Of a DNA stretch of 64,000 nucleotides, positions 54,640 through 64,000 are shown piece by piece (the first letter of the stretch is position 1; the number at the start of each line of letters is the position of its first letter). Position numbers and translations under genes: made by a program. The notes beneath the pieces are model-generated. The model searched no databases, was not told the DNA's origin, and was given only the letters and a program-made list of their open reading frames with translations. Origin of the DNA: Nocardioides sp. T2.26MG-1 (GTDB taxonomy: Bacteria > Actinomycetota > Actinomycetes > Propionibacteriales > Nocardioidaceae); assembly GCF_950101795.1 (NCBI RefSeq), contig NZ_CATNLZ010000001.1, positions 689,382-753,381 on the forward strand. Reading direction: 5' to 3'.

Positions 54640-56708
54640 ACACCCACCAACCCGCGCCGGTACGGCGTCCCCTCGGCGCGCAGCTGCGCGAGAGCCTGCC
54701 GGTCGCCCTGCGCAAGCTCGACCCGCGCGAGCTGCTCGCCTCGCCGGTGATGCTCGTGGTCGAGATCGGCGCCGTCGCCACGACCGTGATGTCCGTGCTC
54801 GACCCGAGCACGATGTCCGTGGGCGTCACCGTCTGGCTCTGGCTCACGGTGCTGTTCGGGACCCTCGCCGAGGCCGTGGCCGAGGGTCGCGGCAAGGCCC
54901 AGGCCGCCAGCCTGCGCGCACTCCAGCAGGAGACCACGGCGCGGCGGGTCCGCGGCTCGGCCGACCAGCTCGGGTACACCGGCAACCTGACCGAGCTGCC
55001 GACCGACCGGGTGCCGAGCACCTCGCTGCGGACCGGCGACGTCGTGGTCGTCGAGGCCGGTGAGCGGATCCCCGGCGACGGCGACGTGATCGAGGGGGTC
55101 GCCTCCGTCGACGAGTCGGCCGTCACCGGGGAGTCCGCACCCGTGATCCGCGAGTCCGGCGGCGACCGGTCCGCGGTCACCGGCGGCACCGTGGTGCTCT
55201 CGGACCGGATCGTCGTCCGGATCACCTCCGACCCGGGACAGTCCTTCGTCGACCGGATGATCGCCCTGGTCGAGGGCTCGGAGCGGCGGCGCACCCCGAA
55301 CGAGATCGCGCTCAACGTGCTGCTCACCTCGCTCACCGCGATCTTCGTGGTCGTGGTGGCGTCGCTCCACTTCGTCGCCGACCACAGCGGCGCCCACCAG
55401 TCCGCGATCGTGCTCACCGCCCTGCTGGTCTGCCTGATCCCGACCACGATCGGTGCCCTGCTCTCCGCCATCGGCATCGCGGGCATGGACCGCCTGGTGC
55501 GCCGCAACGTGCTGGCGATGTCCGGACGGGCGGTCGAGGCCGCCGGCGACGTCGACGTCCTGCTGCTCGACAAGACCGGCACGATCACCTACGGCAACCG
55601 GCAGGCGACCGAGCTGCTCCCGCTGGAGGGGGTCTCCCACGACGAGCTCGCGGAGGCGGCGCTGCTGTCCTCGCTCGCCGACGAGACGCCGGAGGGCCGC
55701 AGCATCGTCACGCTGGTGGGCGAGCGGCGCGCCGTACCGGACGGGGCGGTGCTCGTGGCCTTCTCGGCGAGCACCCGGATGAGCGGCGTCGACCTGCCGG
55801 GCCGGATCGTCCGGAAGGGCGCCGCGTCCGCGGTCGCGCACTGGGCGCACAGCACCGGTGTCCCGGCGAGCGCGACGTCGGGGGGCGAGCTCACCGTCCT
55901 CGTCGACGGCGTCAGCGCCTCGGGCGGCACCCCGCTCGTGGTCGCCGAGCAGGACGGCGGGCGGCCGGCCCGCATCCTCGGCGTCGTCCACCTCAAGGAC
56001 GTCGTCAAGGAGGGCATGCGGGAACGCTTCGACGAGCTGCGTGCGATGGGCATCCGCACGGTGATGATCACCGGCGACAACGCGATCACCGCCCGCGCCA
56101 TCGCCGAGGAGGCCGGGGTCGACGACTTCCTCGCCGAGGCCACGCCCGAGGACAAGATGGCCCTGATCCGCAAGGAGCAGGAGGGCGGCCGGATGGTCGC
56201 GATGTGCGGGGACGGCACCAACGACGCACCCGCGCTCGCCCAGGCCGACGTCGGCGTCGCGATGAACACGGGCACGACCGCGGCCAAGGAGGCCGGCAAC
56301 ATGGTCGACCTCGACTCCGACCCGACCAAGCTCATCGAGGTCGTGCAGATCGGCAAGCAGCTGCTGATCACCCGGGGCGCGCTCACGACGTTCTCGGTCG
56401 CCAACGACGTCGCGAAGTACTTCGCGATCCTGCCCGCGATGTTCGTCGTCGCCTTCCCGGACCTCGACGTCCTCAACGTGATGCGGCTCTCGTCACCGGA
56501 GTCCGCGATCCTGTCGGCGGTGGTGTTCAACGCGCTGGTCATCGTCGCGCTGATCCCGCTCTCGCTGCGCGGCGTGCGCTACACGCCGTCCTCCGCGGCC
56601 GACCTGCTGCGCCGCAACCTGCTCCTGTACGGCGTCGGCGGCCTGATCGCACCCTTCCTGGGGATCAAGCTGCTCGACCTCGTCGTCTCGCTGATCCCGG
56701 GGGTCTGA
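54636..56708 (+). CDS. kdpB: KdpB, potassium-transporting P-type ATPase
   Basis: 690 residues from GTG 54636, 4-bp overlap with kdpA. Phosphorylation site Asp312 in [13 protein letters not shown], actuator TGES ([12 protein letters not shown]), nucleotide domain ([10 protein letters not shown]), and hinge [18 protein letters not shown] / [21 protein letters not shown] hydrolysis drives high-affinity K+ uptake. Confidence 0.98.
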   Translation: MNTHQPAPVRRPLGAQLRESLPVALRKLDPRELLASPVMLVVEIGAVATTVMSVLDPSTMSVGVTVWLWLTVLFGTLAEAVAEGRGKAQAASLRALQQETTARRVRGSADQLGYTGNLTELPTDRVPSTSLRTGDVVVVEAGERIPGDGDVIEGVASVDESAVTGESAPVIRESGGDRSAVTGGTVVLSDRIVVRITSDPGQSFVDRMIALVEGSERRRTPNEIALNVLLTSLTAIFVVVVASLHFVADHSGAHQSAIVLTALLVCLIPTTIGALLSAIGIAGMDRLVRRNVLAMSGRAVEAAGDVDVLLLDKTGTITYGNRQATELLPLEGVSHDELAEAALLSSLADETPEGRSIVTLVGERRAVPDGAVLVAFSASTRMSGVDLPGRIVRKGAASAVAHWAHSTGVPASATSGGELTVLVDGVSASGGTPLVVAEQDGGRPARILGVVHLKDVVKEGMRERFDELRAMGIRTVMITGDNAITARAIAEEAGVDDFLAEATPEDKMALIRKEQEGGRMVAMCGDGTNDAPALAQADVGVAMNTGTTAAKEAGNMVDLDSDPTKLIEVVQIGKQLLITRGALTTFSVANDVAKYFAILPAMFVVAFPDLDVLNVMRLSSPESAILSAVVFNALVIVALIPLSLRGVRYTPSSAADLLRRNLLLYGVGGLIAPFLGIKLLDLVVSLIPGV

Positions 56709-56709
56709 C

Positions 56710-57327
56710 ATGTCCGACATCTACGCCCTGTTCCGCCACAGCCTCGCGGGGCTGCGGGTGCTCGTCGCGGCCACGCTGCTCGTCGGGGTCGCCTACCCGC
56801 TCGCTGTGTACGGCGTGGCCGCGGTGGCGGCGCCGTGGCAGGCCCACGGGTCGTTGGTCACCGCCACCGGCGCGCACACCACCGACGCCTCCGAGGCCGT
56901 CGGGTCGGTCGTCCTCGGGCAGCTCGTCGAGGGCGACCTGGCCGGCGACCTGTTCCGGCCGCGACCCTCCGCCGCCGGCGACGGCTACGACCCGCTGAGC
57001 ACGTCCGGCTCGAACCTCGGACCCGAGAGCCCCGAGCTGGTCGCCGCGATCCGGCAGCGCCGGGCCGAGGTCGCCGCGCGCGAGGGGGTCGAGCCCGCCC
57101 AGGTGCCGCCGGACGCCGTCACCGCGTCCGCCTCGGGTCTCGACCCGGACATCTCACCGGCGTACGCCGAGCTCCAGGTCCCACGGGTCGCCCGCGCCAC
57201 CGGGCTGGCCGAGGAGCAGGTGCGCCGGCTGGTCGCCGAGCACACCTCGGACCGGACCTGGGGCGTCCTCGGCGAGCCGCGGGTCGACGTCCTCGAGCTG
57301 AACCTCGCGGTGCTGGCAGGATCGTGA
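56710..57327 (+). CDS. kdpC: KdpC, potassium-transporting ATPase subunit C
   Basis: 205 residues. One N-terminal helix (LRVLVAATLLVGVAYPLAVY), then the extracytoplasmic domain with LFRPRPSAAGDGYDPLSTSG, SNLGPESPELVAAI, and DAVTASASGLDPDISPAYAE, all standard KdpC blocks. ATG 56710 is one base after the kdpB stop. Confidence 0.95.
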   Translation: MSDIYALFRHSLAGLRVLVAATLLVGVAYPLAVYGVAAVAAPWQAHGSLVTATGAHTTDASEAVGSVVLGQLVEGDLAGDLFRPRPSAAGDGYDPLSTSGSNLGPESPELVAAIRQRRAEVAAREGVEPAQVPPDAVTASASGLDPDISPAYAELQVPRVARATGLAEEQVRRLVAEHTSDRTWGVLGEPRVDVLELNLAVLAGS

Positions 57328-57329
57328 GC

Positions 57330-59828
57330 ATGGACGAGGCTCGCCGAGGGCGGCTCACGGTCTACCTCGGCGCCGCCCCCGGCGTCGGCAAGACCTACGC
57401 CATGCTCAGCGAGGCCCGGCGGCGCTTCGAGCGCGGCACGGACGTCGTGGTCGGCTACGTCGAGACCCACGGCCGCTCCCACACCGCAGCGATGGTCGAG
57501 GGGCTCGAGGTCGTCCCACGCCGGGAGATCCCCTACCGCGGCACGACGTTCACCGAGATGGACACCGAGGCGGTGATCGCCCGCCGGCCCGCGGTGGTCT
57601 GCATCGACGAGCTCGCCCACACCAACGTCCCCGGCAGCCGGCACGAGAAGCGCGCCGAGGACGTCGAGCAGATCCGGGCGGCCGGCATCGACGTCATCAC
57701 CACGGTCAACATCCAGCACCTGGAGTCGCTCAACGACGCGGTCGCCGGGATCACCGGGGTGCGCCAGCGCGAGACCGTGCCGGACGACGTGGTCCGCACC
57801 GCCGACCAGATCCAGCTCGTCGACATGTCGCCCGACGCGCTGCGCCGCCGGATGGCGCACGGCAACATCTACCGAGCCGAGCAGATCGACGCCTCGCTCA
57901 CGTCGTACTTCCGGGTCGGCAACCTGACCGCGCTCCGCGAGCTGGCGCTGCTCTGGCTCGCCGACCGGGTCGACGACGCGCTCGACGACTACCGGCGCGC
58001 CCACCGGATCGAGGCCCCGTGGCCCGCCAAGGAGAGGATCGTCGTGGCGGTCACGGGCGGCCCCGAGACCGAGACGCTGCTGCGGCGCGGGGCCCGGCTC
58101 GCCCAGCGCGCGGCGGGCTCGGACCTCCTGGCCGTGCACGTGATCGCCAGCGACGGGCTCGCGAACCCGGACGAGAACCGCATCGCCCACGCCCAACGGC
58201 TGGTCGCCTCGCTCGGCGGCACGTTCCACTCCGTGGTCGGTGAGGACGTCCCTGCGGCGGTCGTCGAGTTCGCGAGCGGGGCCAACGCCACGATGATCAT
58301 CGTCGGGGTGTCCCGGCACGGCCGCGTGCGCCGGCTGTTCAGCGGCACCACCGGCGACCGGATCGCGTCCCTGGCCGGCGCCATCGACGTCCACCTGGTC
58401 ACCCACGGCGAGGTCGCGCATGTCTCGCGGCGGCGCCCCCACCGCTCGCCCCTGAGCCGCGAGCGGCAGATCGCCGGCGTGCTGTCCTCGGTGTCGCTGC
58501 CGCTGCTGCTGACGGTCGCGCTGCACACGTTCAACGACCCCAACCAGCTGCCGCTGGACGTCCTGCTCTTCCTCGCGCTCACCGTGCTGGTGGCTCTCGT
58601 CGGCGGCCTGCTGCCGGCCCTGATCGCCGCGCTCGAGGGCTTCGTGCTGATGAACTGGTTCTTCACCCCGCCGTTCCACCGGCTCACGATCTCCGAGCTG
58701 ACCGACCTGGTGGCGCTGCTCGTGTTCGTCGCCGTGGCGGTGGGTGTCGCCACGGTCGTCGACCGGGCGTCGCGCCGGGCGGCCGACGCCGTACTCGCCC
58801 GGGCCGAGGCGGCCACGATGAGCTCCCTGTCGCGGTCGGTGCTGACCGGCCAGGACACCGCCGACGCGATCGTCGCCCGGCTGCGGGAGACCTTCGGCCA
58901 GAGCTCGGCCTCCCTGCTGGTCCGCACTCCGGCCGGCTGGTCGGTCCTCGCCTCCAGCGGCACCTCGCCCGCCTGCGCACCCGACGAGGGCGACACCCGG
59001 GTCCAGGTCGACGACGACCACGTGATCGTGCTGTGCGGGGCGCCGCTGCGCGCCTCCGACCAGCGCGTCCTCGAGGGCTTCGCGGTGCAGACGGGCCTGG
59101 TCCTGGAGTACCGCCGGCTCCGGGAGCGCGAGGAGCGGGCCGCCGCGCTCGAGCGGGCCGAGTCGACGAGCACCGCGATCCTGCGCGCGGTCTCGCACGA
59201 CCTGCGCACGCCGCTCGCCACCATGCGCACCGCGGTCGACGGCCTGGTGTCGGGGTCGCTGGACTCCGCCGACCGGACCGAGCTCGTCGCCGCCGTCGAC
59301 TCCTCCACGGACCAGCTCGAGCGGCTCATCGACAACCTGCTCGACCTGTCGCGGATCCGGTCCGGCCTGCTGCACCCGGTGCTCGTGGAGCGGAGCCTCG
59401 AGGAGGTGCTGCCGCTGGCCGTCGCCGGCCAGCCCGGCGGGGCGGTCTCCCTCGAGGTCGACGAGTCGGCACCCCTCGTGCTCACCGACGCCGGGCTGCT
59501 GGAGCGGGTGGTCGCCAACCTGGTCACCAACGCGGTCCGCGCCTCGGCCGGGATCCCGGTCCGCGTGCTCGCCCACGTGCTGCCCGCATCGGTCGAGATC
59601 CTCGTGGTCGACCGCGGCCCCGGCGTGCCACCGGCGCTGCGGGAGCGGATGTTCGACCCGTTCCAGCGGCTCGACGACACCAGCCCGGGCGGCCTGGGCC
59701 TCGGCCTCGCCGTGGCCCGCGGTCTCACCGAGGCCCTGGGCGGCGAGCTGAGCGCCGAGGACACGCCGGGCGGCGGACTGACCATGGTCGTCTCGATCCC
59801 CCGGGCTCCCGGGGAGGACCGGCCATGA
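57330..59828 (+). CDS. kdpD: KdpD, potassium/osmotic sensor histidine kinase
   Basis: 832 residues. N-terminal KdpD domain with Walker A (GAAPGVGKTYAM) and CIDELAHTNVPGSRHEKR, a USP domain (about 230-365), four membrane helices (about 385-475), GAF, then kinase: H-box SHDLRTPL (His623), N-box VANLVTNAVRAS, G2 GGLGLGLAVA. ATG 57330 chosen; GTG 57324 would overlap kdpC. Phosphorylates KdpE when K+ is low. Confidence 0.97.
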   Translation: MDEARRGRLTVYLGAAPGVGKTYAMLSEARRRFERGTDVVVGYVETHGRSHTAAMVEGLEVVPRREIPYRGTTFTEMDTEAVIARRPAVVCIDELAHTNVPGSRHEKRAEDVEQIRAAGIDVITTVNIQHLESLNDAVAGITGVRQRETVPDDVVRTADQIQLVDMSPDALRRRMAHGNIYRAEQIDASLTSYFRVGNLTALRELALLWLADRVDDALDDYRRAHRIEAPWPAKERIVVAVTGGPETETLLRRGARLAQRAAGSDLLAVHVIASDGLANPDENRIAHAQRLVASLGGTFHSVVGEDVPAAVVEFASGANATMIIVGVSRHGRVRRLFSGTTGDRIASLAGAIDVHLVTHGEVAHVSRRRPHRSPLSRERQIAGVLSSVSLPLLLTVALHTFNDPNQLPLDVLLFLALTVLVALVGGLLPALIAALEGFVLMNWFFTPPFHRLTISELTDLVALLVFVAVAVGVATVVDRASRRAADAVLARAEAATMSSLSRSVLTGQDTADAIVARLRETFGQSSASLLVRTPAGWSVLASSGTSPACAPDEGDTRVQVDDDHVIVLCGAPLRASDQRVLEGFAVQTGLVLEYRRLREREERAAALERAESTSTAILRAVSHDLRTPLATMRTAVDGLVSGSLDSADRTELVAAVDSSTDQLERLIDNLLDLSRIRSGLLHPVLVERSLEEVLPLAVAGQPGGAVSLEVDESAPLVLTDAGLLERVVANLVTNAVRASAGIPVRVLAHVLPASVEILVVDRGPGVPPALRERMFDPFQRLDDTSPGGLGLGLAVARGLTEALGGELSAEDTPGGGLTMVVSIPRAPGEDRP

Positions 59829-60514
59829 GCCCCGCCCCGGCGAAGGTCCTCGTGGTCGACGACGAGCCCGCCCTGGCCCGCGCGCTCGCGATCAACCTCC
59901 GTGCCCACGGGTGGGAGGTGGTCACCGCTGCCGACGGTCGCTCCGCCCTGGACGCCGCCGCGACCGAGCACCCCGACGTCGTCGTGCTCGACCTCGGCCT
60001 GCCGGACATGGACGGCACCGAGGTGATCGCCGGGCTGCGCGGCTGGACCAGCGTGCCGATCGTCGTCCTCTCCGCGCGGCAGCACGGCGAGGACAAGGTC
60101 GAGGCGCTCGACCTGGGCGCGGACGACTACGTCACCAAGCCGTTCGCGATGAACGAGCTGATGGCGCGGCTGCGCGCGGCGGTACGCCGCAGCCAGGACG
60201 CCTCGCCCGCGCCGTCCGCCGTCGAGGTCGGCGACCTGGTGATCGACCTGGCGCGGAAGCGCGTGTCCCGCGGCGGGACCGACGTCCGGCTGACCCCCAC
60301 CGAGTGGGCGTTCCTCGAGCTGCTCGCCCGCAACGTCGGCAGGCTCGTGCCCCGCGCCCAGATCCTCCGGGAGGTGTGGGGGCCGGCGTACGAGCACGAG
60401 TCGCACTACCTGCGGGTGTACGCCGCCCAGCTGCGCCGCAAGCTCGAGCACGACCCGGCCCGGCCGCGGCACCTCGTCACCTCCCCCGGCCTGGGCTACA
60501 CGCTCGAGCCCTGA
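59825..60514 (+). CDS. kdpE: KdpE, OmpR-family response regulator
   Basis: 229 residues. Receiver domain with phospho-acceptor Asp56 (VVVLDLGLPDMDG) and conserved Lys (YVTKPFAMNEL), and a C-terminal winged helix (LTPTEWAFLELLARNVGRLV). ATG overlaps kdpD by 4 bases. Activates the kdp operon when phosphorylated; paired repeats at 52780 are its likely target. Confidence 0.97.
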   Translation: MSPAPAKVLVVDDEPALARALAINLRAHGWEVVTAADGRSALDAAATEHPDVVVLDLGLPDMDGTEVIAGLRGWTSVPIVVLSARQHGEDKVEALDLGADDYVTKPFAMNELMARLRAAVRRSQDASPAPSAVEVGDLVIDLARKRVSRGGTDVRLTPTEWAFLELLARNVGRLVPRAQILREVWGPAYEHESHYLRVYAAQLRRKLEHDPARPRHLVTSPGLGYTLEP

Positions 60515-60538
60515 ACGGGCCCCGGGCGCCCGTCGTGG

Positions 60539-60943
60539 TCAGCCGCGGGGACGGGCGTGCTCGATCGCCTCGAGCTCCTCGGGCGAGAGCTGCTGGTCCG
60601 AGCGCCACTCGTGGACGCTCTTGGCGTAGGTGCGCGCCTCGCTGCGCCCGTGGATCGAGGTGAGCACGACCCCGTCGCCGCCGTCGTCGAGCAGCGCGAG
60701 CGTCCAGGACAGGTGGCCGCCCATGTCGCCGAACGCGTCGTACCGCACCACCGCGAGGTGCCGCAGCGCGTCGCCCGCCTCGGCCCGCAGGGCGGCGACC
60801 TCCTGGCGCAGGCCGTGCACGTCCTCGGGCACCGAGTCGATCCCCGCCCCGGAGCGCGGGCCGCCGGCCCGGCGTCCGGCGAGCAGGGCGACGAGCAGGG
60901 CCGCGACCGCGACGACCAGGGCGAGCACCGCGAGGATCTCCAC
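60539..60943 (-). CDS. DUF4446 membrane-anchored protein
   Basis: 134 residues: one N-terminal helix (LAVLALVVAVAALLVALLAG), a coiled coil (HGLRQEVAALRAEAGDALRH), then the conserved VVRYDAFGDMGGHLSWTLAL and LLDDGGDGVVLTSIHGRSE, diagnostic of DUF4446. Function unknown. Convergent with kdpE. Confidence 0.88.
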   Translation of the reverse strand: MEILAVLALVVAVAALLVALLAGRRAGGPRSGAGIDSVPEDVHGLRQEVAALRAEAGDALRHLAVVRYDAFGDMGGHLSWTLALLDDGGDGVVLTSIHGRSEARTYAKSVHEWRSDQQLSPEELEAIEHARPRG

Positions 60944-61006
60944 GCGCCGAGCCTAGGTCGACGTGGCGCGGACACCCGGCCGGATCGCCGGTGCGCCCGT
61001 GGGACG

Positions 61007-61885
61007 ATGATCGCCGTGACCCGACGCATCGCCTACCAGGGGGAACCCGGCGCCAACTCCCACCAGGTGTGCAAGCAGCACTACCCCGACTGGGAGACCG
61101 TGCCGTGCGCGTCGTTCGAGGACGTGTTCGCCGCCGTCGAGGCAGGCCCCGGGGTCGAGCCGAGCGCCGAGCTGGCGATGATCCCGATCGACAACTCGAT
61201 CGCCGGGCGGGTCTCGGACATCCACCACTTCCTCCCCGGCTCGGGGCTGCACATCATCGGCGAGCACTTCCTGCGGATCCGCTTCCACCTGCTGGGCGTC
61301 CCGGGCTCCTCGCTGGACACGATCACCACCGTGCACAGCCACGTGCACGCCCTCGGGCAGTGCCGCAAGGTGATCCGCGAGCACGGCCTCAAGCCGGTGA
61401 TCTCCGGCGACACGGCCGGTGCCGCGCGGGAGGTCGCCGAGCTCGGCGACCCGACCCAGGCCGCGATCTCCCCGCCGCTGGCCGCGGAGATCTACGGCCT
61501 CGACGTGCTCGCCGAGGACGTCGAGGACGAGGACCACAACACCACCCGCTTCGTGGTGCTCTCCCGCGACCTGGTGCAGGCGCCCCCGGGCAACGGCCCG
61601 GTGGTGACCAGCTTCATCTTCAACGTCCGCAACCTCCCCGCCGCCCTCTACAAGGCGCTGGGTGGGTTCGCGACCAACGGCGTCAACATGACCAAGCTCG
61701 AGAGCTACATGGTCGGCGGGGAGTTCACCGCGACCCAGTTCCTCGCCGAGGTCGACGGGCACCCGGACGACATCGGGCTGAAGCGCGCGCTCGAGGAGCT
61801 CGCGTTCTTCACCACCGACGTGAAGATCCTCGGCGTCTACCCCGCCGACCCCTTCCGCGCCGCGGTCAGCTCGCCATCAGGTTGA
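61007..61885 (+). CDS. pheA: prephenate dehydratase
   Basis: 292 residues from ATG 61007 (GTG 61016 possible). Converts prephenate to phenylpyruvate in phenylalanine synthesis. The catalytic Thr-Arg-Phe is in NTTRFVVLSR and the ACT domain starts at about residue 200. The ACT motif reads NMTKLESYMVGG rather than the ESRP of most bacterial enzymes, a variant seen in alphaproteobacterial-type PheA. Its last 20 bases overlap the convergent VOC gene. Confidence 0.93.
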   Translation: MIAVTRRIAYQGEPGANSHQVCKQHYPDWETVPCASFEDVFAAVEAGPGVEPSAELAMIPIDNSIAGRVSDIHHFLPGSGLHIIGEHFLRIRFHLLGVPGSSLDTITTVHSHVHALGQCRKVIREHGLKPVISGDTAGAAREVAELGDPTQAAISPPLAAEIYGLDVLAEDVEDEDHNTTRFVVLSRDLVQAPPGNGPVVTSFIFNVRNLPAALYKALGGFATNGVNMTKLESYMVGGEFTATQFLAEVDGHPDDIGLKRALEELAFFTTDVKILGVYPADPFRAAVSSPSG

Positions 61886-62633
61886 ACATGGCGCCCTGCG
61901 GGTCGGCGAGCACCGCCATCCGGCCCACGCCCGGCACGTCGAACGCGGGCGCGACGACCGAGCCGCCGAGCTCGGTGGCCCGCGCGATCGTGTCGTCGAC
62001 CGAGTCGACGTTGAAGTAGACGTTCCAGTGCGCCGGGACACCGTCCATCGGCGGCAGCATCGCGCCCCCGACCTGGCGCCCGTCGACGACGAGGCAGGTG
62101 TAGGCGGGCCCGTCGCCCATCGGCTGGTCCTCCCACCCGACGCCGAGCACGTCGCTGTAGAACCGGGTCGCGGCCGCCACGTCGGGGGTGACGACCTCGT
62201 TCCAGATCGGGGTGCCGGGCTCGTTGGCGCGCTCGGTGCCGATGCTCGTGCCGGCCTGCCAGAGGCTGACGACGGCTCCGGTCGGGTCCTTCACGACCGA
62301 CATCCGGCCGAGGCCCATCACGTCGAACGGCTCGGCCTCGACGGTGCCGCCCGCCCCGGCGACCTTGGCGGTCACGGCGTCGACGTCGTCGACGGCGAGG
62401 TAGACGCCCCAGTGGGCGCCGTGGTCCTCCGTGCCCGGCATCGGGCCGGAGATGCCGGCGACGGCGTCCCCGCTCACCGCTGCCGTGACGTAGTAGCCCG
62501 CGTCCCCCATCGGGACGTCCTCGAGATCCCAGCCGAACAGCGCGCCGTAGAACTCCTTGGCGGCGGCCTGGTCGGTCGTGGTCAGCTCGACGTAGCTGGG
62601 TGTGCCCTGGAGGTAGGACTCGATCTTGGTCAT
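61866..62633 (-). CDS. two-domain VOC (glyoxalase/bleomycin-resistance fold) protein
   Basis: 255 residues made of two VOC modules (about 10-125 and 135-252), each with the FYGALFGWDLED / FYSDVLGVGWED pattern. Resembles actinobacterial 27-kDa antigen-type VOC proteins. Metal ligands are not obvious. ATG 62633 chosen; an upstream ATG at 62666 is possible. Confidence 0.87.
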   Translation of the reverse strand: MTKIESYLQGTPSYVELTTTDQAAAKEFYGALFGWDLEDVPMGDAGYYVTAAVSGDAVAGISGPMPGTEDHGAHWGVYLAVDDVDAVTAKVAGAGGTVEAEPFDVMGLGRMSVVKDPTGAVVSLWQAGTSIGTERANEPGTPIWNEVVTPDVAAATRFYSDVLGVGWEDQPMGDGPAYTCLVVDGRQVGGAMLPPMDGVPAHWNVYFNVDSVDDTIARATELGGSVVAPAFDVPGVGRMAVLADPQGAMFNLMAS

Positions 62634-62743
62634 GTCTCGCTCCCTTGTGCGGTGGATCGACCCCACCCGACAGACAACACCCGGCCGCCGACACCTGACA
62701 ACGCCCGGGCGATGCCCTGCGGGTGAACGAGTAGGTTCGCCCC

Positions 62744-63430
62744 GTGGACCAGCCCGACCCCCGCACCGCCGACCTCGGCTTCGCGCGCGTGGACCTCGAC
62801 CGCGCCGCGCGCACCGGCGACCCCGAGGTCGTCTACGGGGCGGGCAAGACGCCCGACGAGGTCGTGGCGATCCTGCGCACCCTGCACGAGAAGCACCCCG
62901 AGCGGGCGGTGCTCGCGACCCGGGTCGCCCCCGACGCCCTCGCGGCCGTGTCCGAGACGCTGCCCGCCGCCACCGTGGACCACGTCGCCCGGGCGGTGAC
63001 GCTCGGCCCGCTGCCGCAGGCGCGCGGCACCGTCGCGATCGTCAGCGCCGGCACCTCCGACGCACCGGTCGCCGCCGAGGCCGCGCTGACCGTGCGGGTG
63101 CACGGCGCCGAGGTCGACCGGATCGCCGACGTCGGGGTGGCCGGGCTGCACCGGCTCCTCGGCGTGCGCGACCGCCTGGCCGCCGCCGACTGCCTCGTGG
63201 TCGTGGCCGGCATGGAGGGCGCGCTGCCCTCCGTGGTCGGCGGGCTCACCGGCGTACCGATCGTGGCCGTCCCGACCAGCGTCGGGTACGGCGCCTCCCT
63301 CGGCGGGGTCGCGGCGCTGCTCGCGATGCTCAACTCCTGCGCCCCGGGTGTCACGGTCGTCAACATCGACAACGGGTACGGCGCGGGCGTGCACGCCGCC
63401 CGCGTGGCCCGGCAGTCGGTGCCCCGATGA
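62744..63430 (+). CDS. larB: LarB, pyridinium-3,5-biscarboxylic acid mononucleotide synthase
   Basis: 228 residues from GTG 62744. Carboxylates and hydrolyses nicotinic acid adenine dinucleotide in synthesis of the nickel-pincer cofactor of lactate racemase. PurE-like C-terminal half: VAIVSAGTSDAPVAAEAALT, VVVAGMEGALPSVVGGL, VPTSVGYGASLGGVAALLAM. Overlaps larC by 4 bases. Confidence 0.93.
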   Translation: MDQPDPRTADLGFARVDLDRAARTGDPEVVYGAGKTPDEVVAILRTLHEKHPERAVLATRVAPDALAAVSETLPAATVDHVARAVTLGPLPQARGTVAIVSAGTSDAPVAAEAALTVRVHGAEVDRIADVGVAGLHRLLGVRDRLAAADCLVVVAGMEGALPSVVGGLTGVPIVAVPTSVGYGASLGGVAALLAMLNSCAPGVTVVNIDNGYGAGVHAARVARQSVPR

Positions 63431-64000
63431 CCGGCGGCCCCCGCCAGATCTGGGTCGACGCCTCCGCCGGTGCGAGCGGCGACATGCTGCTGGGGGCGCT
63501 GGTGGGCGCGGGCGTCCCGCTCGAGGCGCTGCAGTCGGCCGTGGACTCCGTCGCTCCCGAGCCGGTGACGCTGCGGGTCGAGGAGGTGCGCCGGGGCGGG
63601 CTGGCCGCCACCCGGGTGCACGTCGAGATGGCCGAGTCCCACCACCACCGCACCTGGCGCGACGTGCGGGAGCTGCTCGACGCCCAGCCGCTCGCGCGGC
63701 GCGTCTTCGAGCGGCTCGCGGTCGCGGAGGGCACGGTCCACGGGGTGCCCGCCGACGACGTGCACTTCCACGAGGTCGGCGCGCTGGACGCGATCGCCGA
63801 CGTGGTCGGCGCCTGCGCCGGCTTCGCGCACCTCGGCGCCACCTCGGTGACCGTGTCGCCGGTCGCCGTCGGCTCCGGCACCGTGCAGACCGCGCACGGC
63901 ACCCTGCCGGTGCCACCCCCGGCCGTGGCCGAGCTGCTGCGCGGGGTCCCGACGTACGCCGGCGCGGTGCCGATGGAGCTGTGCACGCCGACCGGAGCCG
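63427..64000 (+). CDS. larC: LarC, nickel insertion enzyme (3' end outside window)
   Basis: First 191 residues of LarC, which inserts Ni into the pincer cofactor. IWVDASAGASGDMLLGALVG at the start, a His-rich stretch (ESHHHRTW), VHFHEVGALDAIADVVGA and LCTPTGA near the edge. ATG 63427 overlaps the larB stop. Runs off the right edge; whether it is split into LarC1/LarC2 cannot be seen. Confidence 0.93.
   Translation, partial: MTGGPRQIWVDASAGASGDMLLGALVGAGVPLEALQSAVDSVAPEPVTLRVEEVRRGGLAATRVHVEMAESHHHRTWRDVRELLDAQPLARRVFERLAVAEGTVHGVPADDVHFHEVGALDAIADVVGACAGFAHLGATSVTVSPVAVGSGTVQTAHGTLPVPPPAVAELLRGVPTYAGAVPMELCTPTGA

Overview
This 64 kb window is very GC-rich, gene-dense DNA from a high-GC Gram-positive bacterium, most likely Nocardioides or a close relative in Propionibacteriales. 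The pointers are a bacterial proteasome activator (Bpa), an F420-dependent NADP reductase, GTP-type PEP carboxykinase, DUF6457 beside a MobA-like gene, frequent GTG starts with 1-4 bp gene overlaps, and strong G/C third-position bias. The genus is an inference; no rRNA gene is present to test it.

Layout. 1-11 kb (minus): the end of an ACT-domain protein, a complete recC-recB-recD operon, and an ABC-2 exporter pair. 11-20 kb (plus): a cupin, an M23 peptidase, a DUF4956 / VTC-domain / carbohydrate-binding lipoprotein module whose lipoprotein is frameshifted, an orphan histidine kinase, an HtrA-like protease, and a compact FliA/WhiG-like sigma factor. 20-29 kb: a PQ-loop membrane protein, npdG, a TetR/acyl-CoA dehydrogenase divergon with a visible operator, a secreted GH13 amylase with a CRP-like site, and a LacI regulator. 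29-31 kb: a second orphan histidine kinase.

31-40 kb is the accessory-looking part. It holds a decayed 640-base stretch, a TetR gene with a 28-bp operator, a truncated ABC ATPase relic ending near tRNA-Arg, then conserved pckG. After pckG come four related regulators (one decayed) with a PLD-like core and LuxR-type helix-turn-helix, grouped around a 42-residue secreted peptide gene with a good ribosome binding site. This regulator/peptide locus is the best candidate for an undescribed system. It is bounded by tRNA-Ser(GCT), and tRNA-Ser(TGA) follows 1.1 kb later.

40-64 kb is mostly housekeeping: a biotin carrier protein, nitrilase, mobA, quinone oxidoreductase, bpa, two HAD phosphatases, a glycosyltransferase, serS, a PAP2-diacylglycerol kinase fusion, the complete kdpFABCDE potassium uptake and sensing operon (with 32-bp-spaced repeats upstream), pheA, and the larB-larC nickel-pincer cofactor genes running off the right edge.

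Repeats of note are two copies of a long palindrome (20494 and 27499) whose stems differ by a compensated base pair, and a 28-bp perfect palindrome (33058) sharing a 14-mer with a REP-like element after tRNA-Ser(TGA). No CRISPR array, insertion sequence, phage gene or rRNA was seen.
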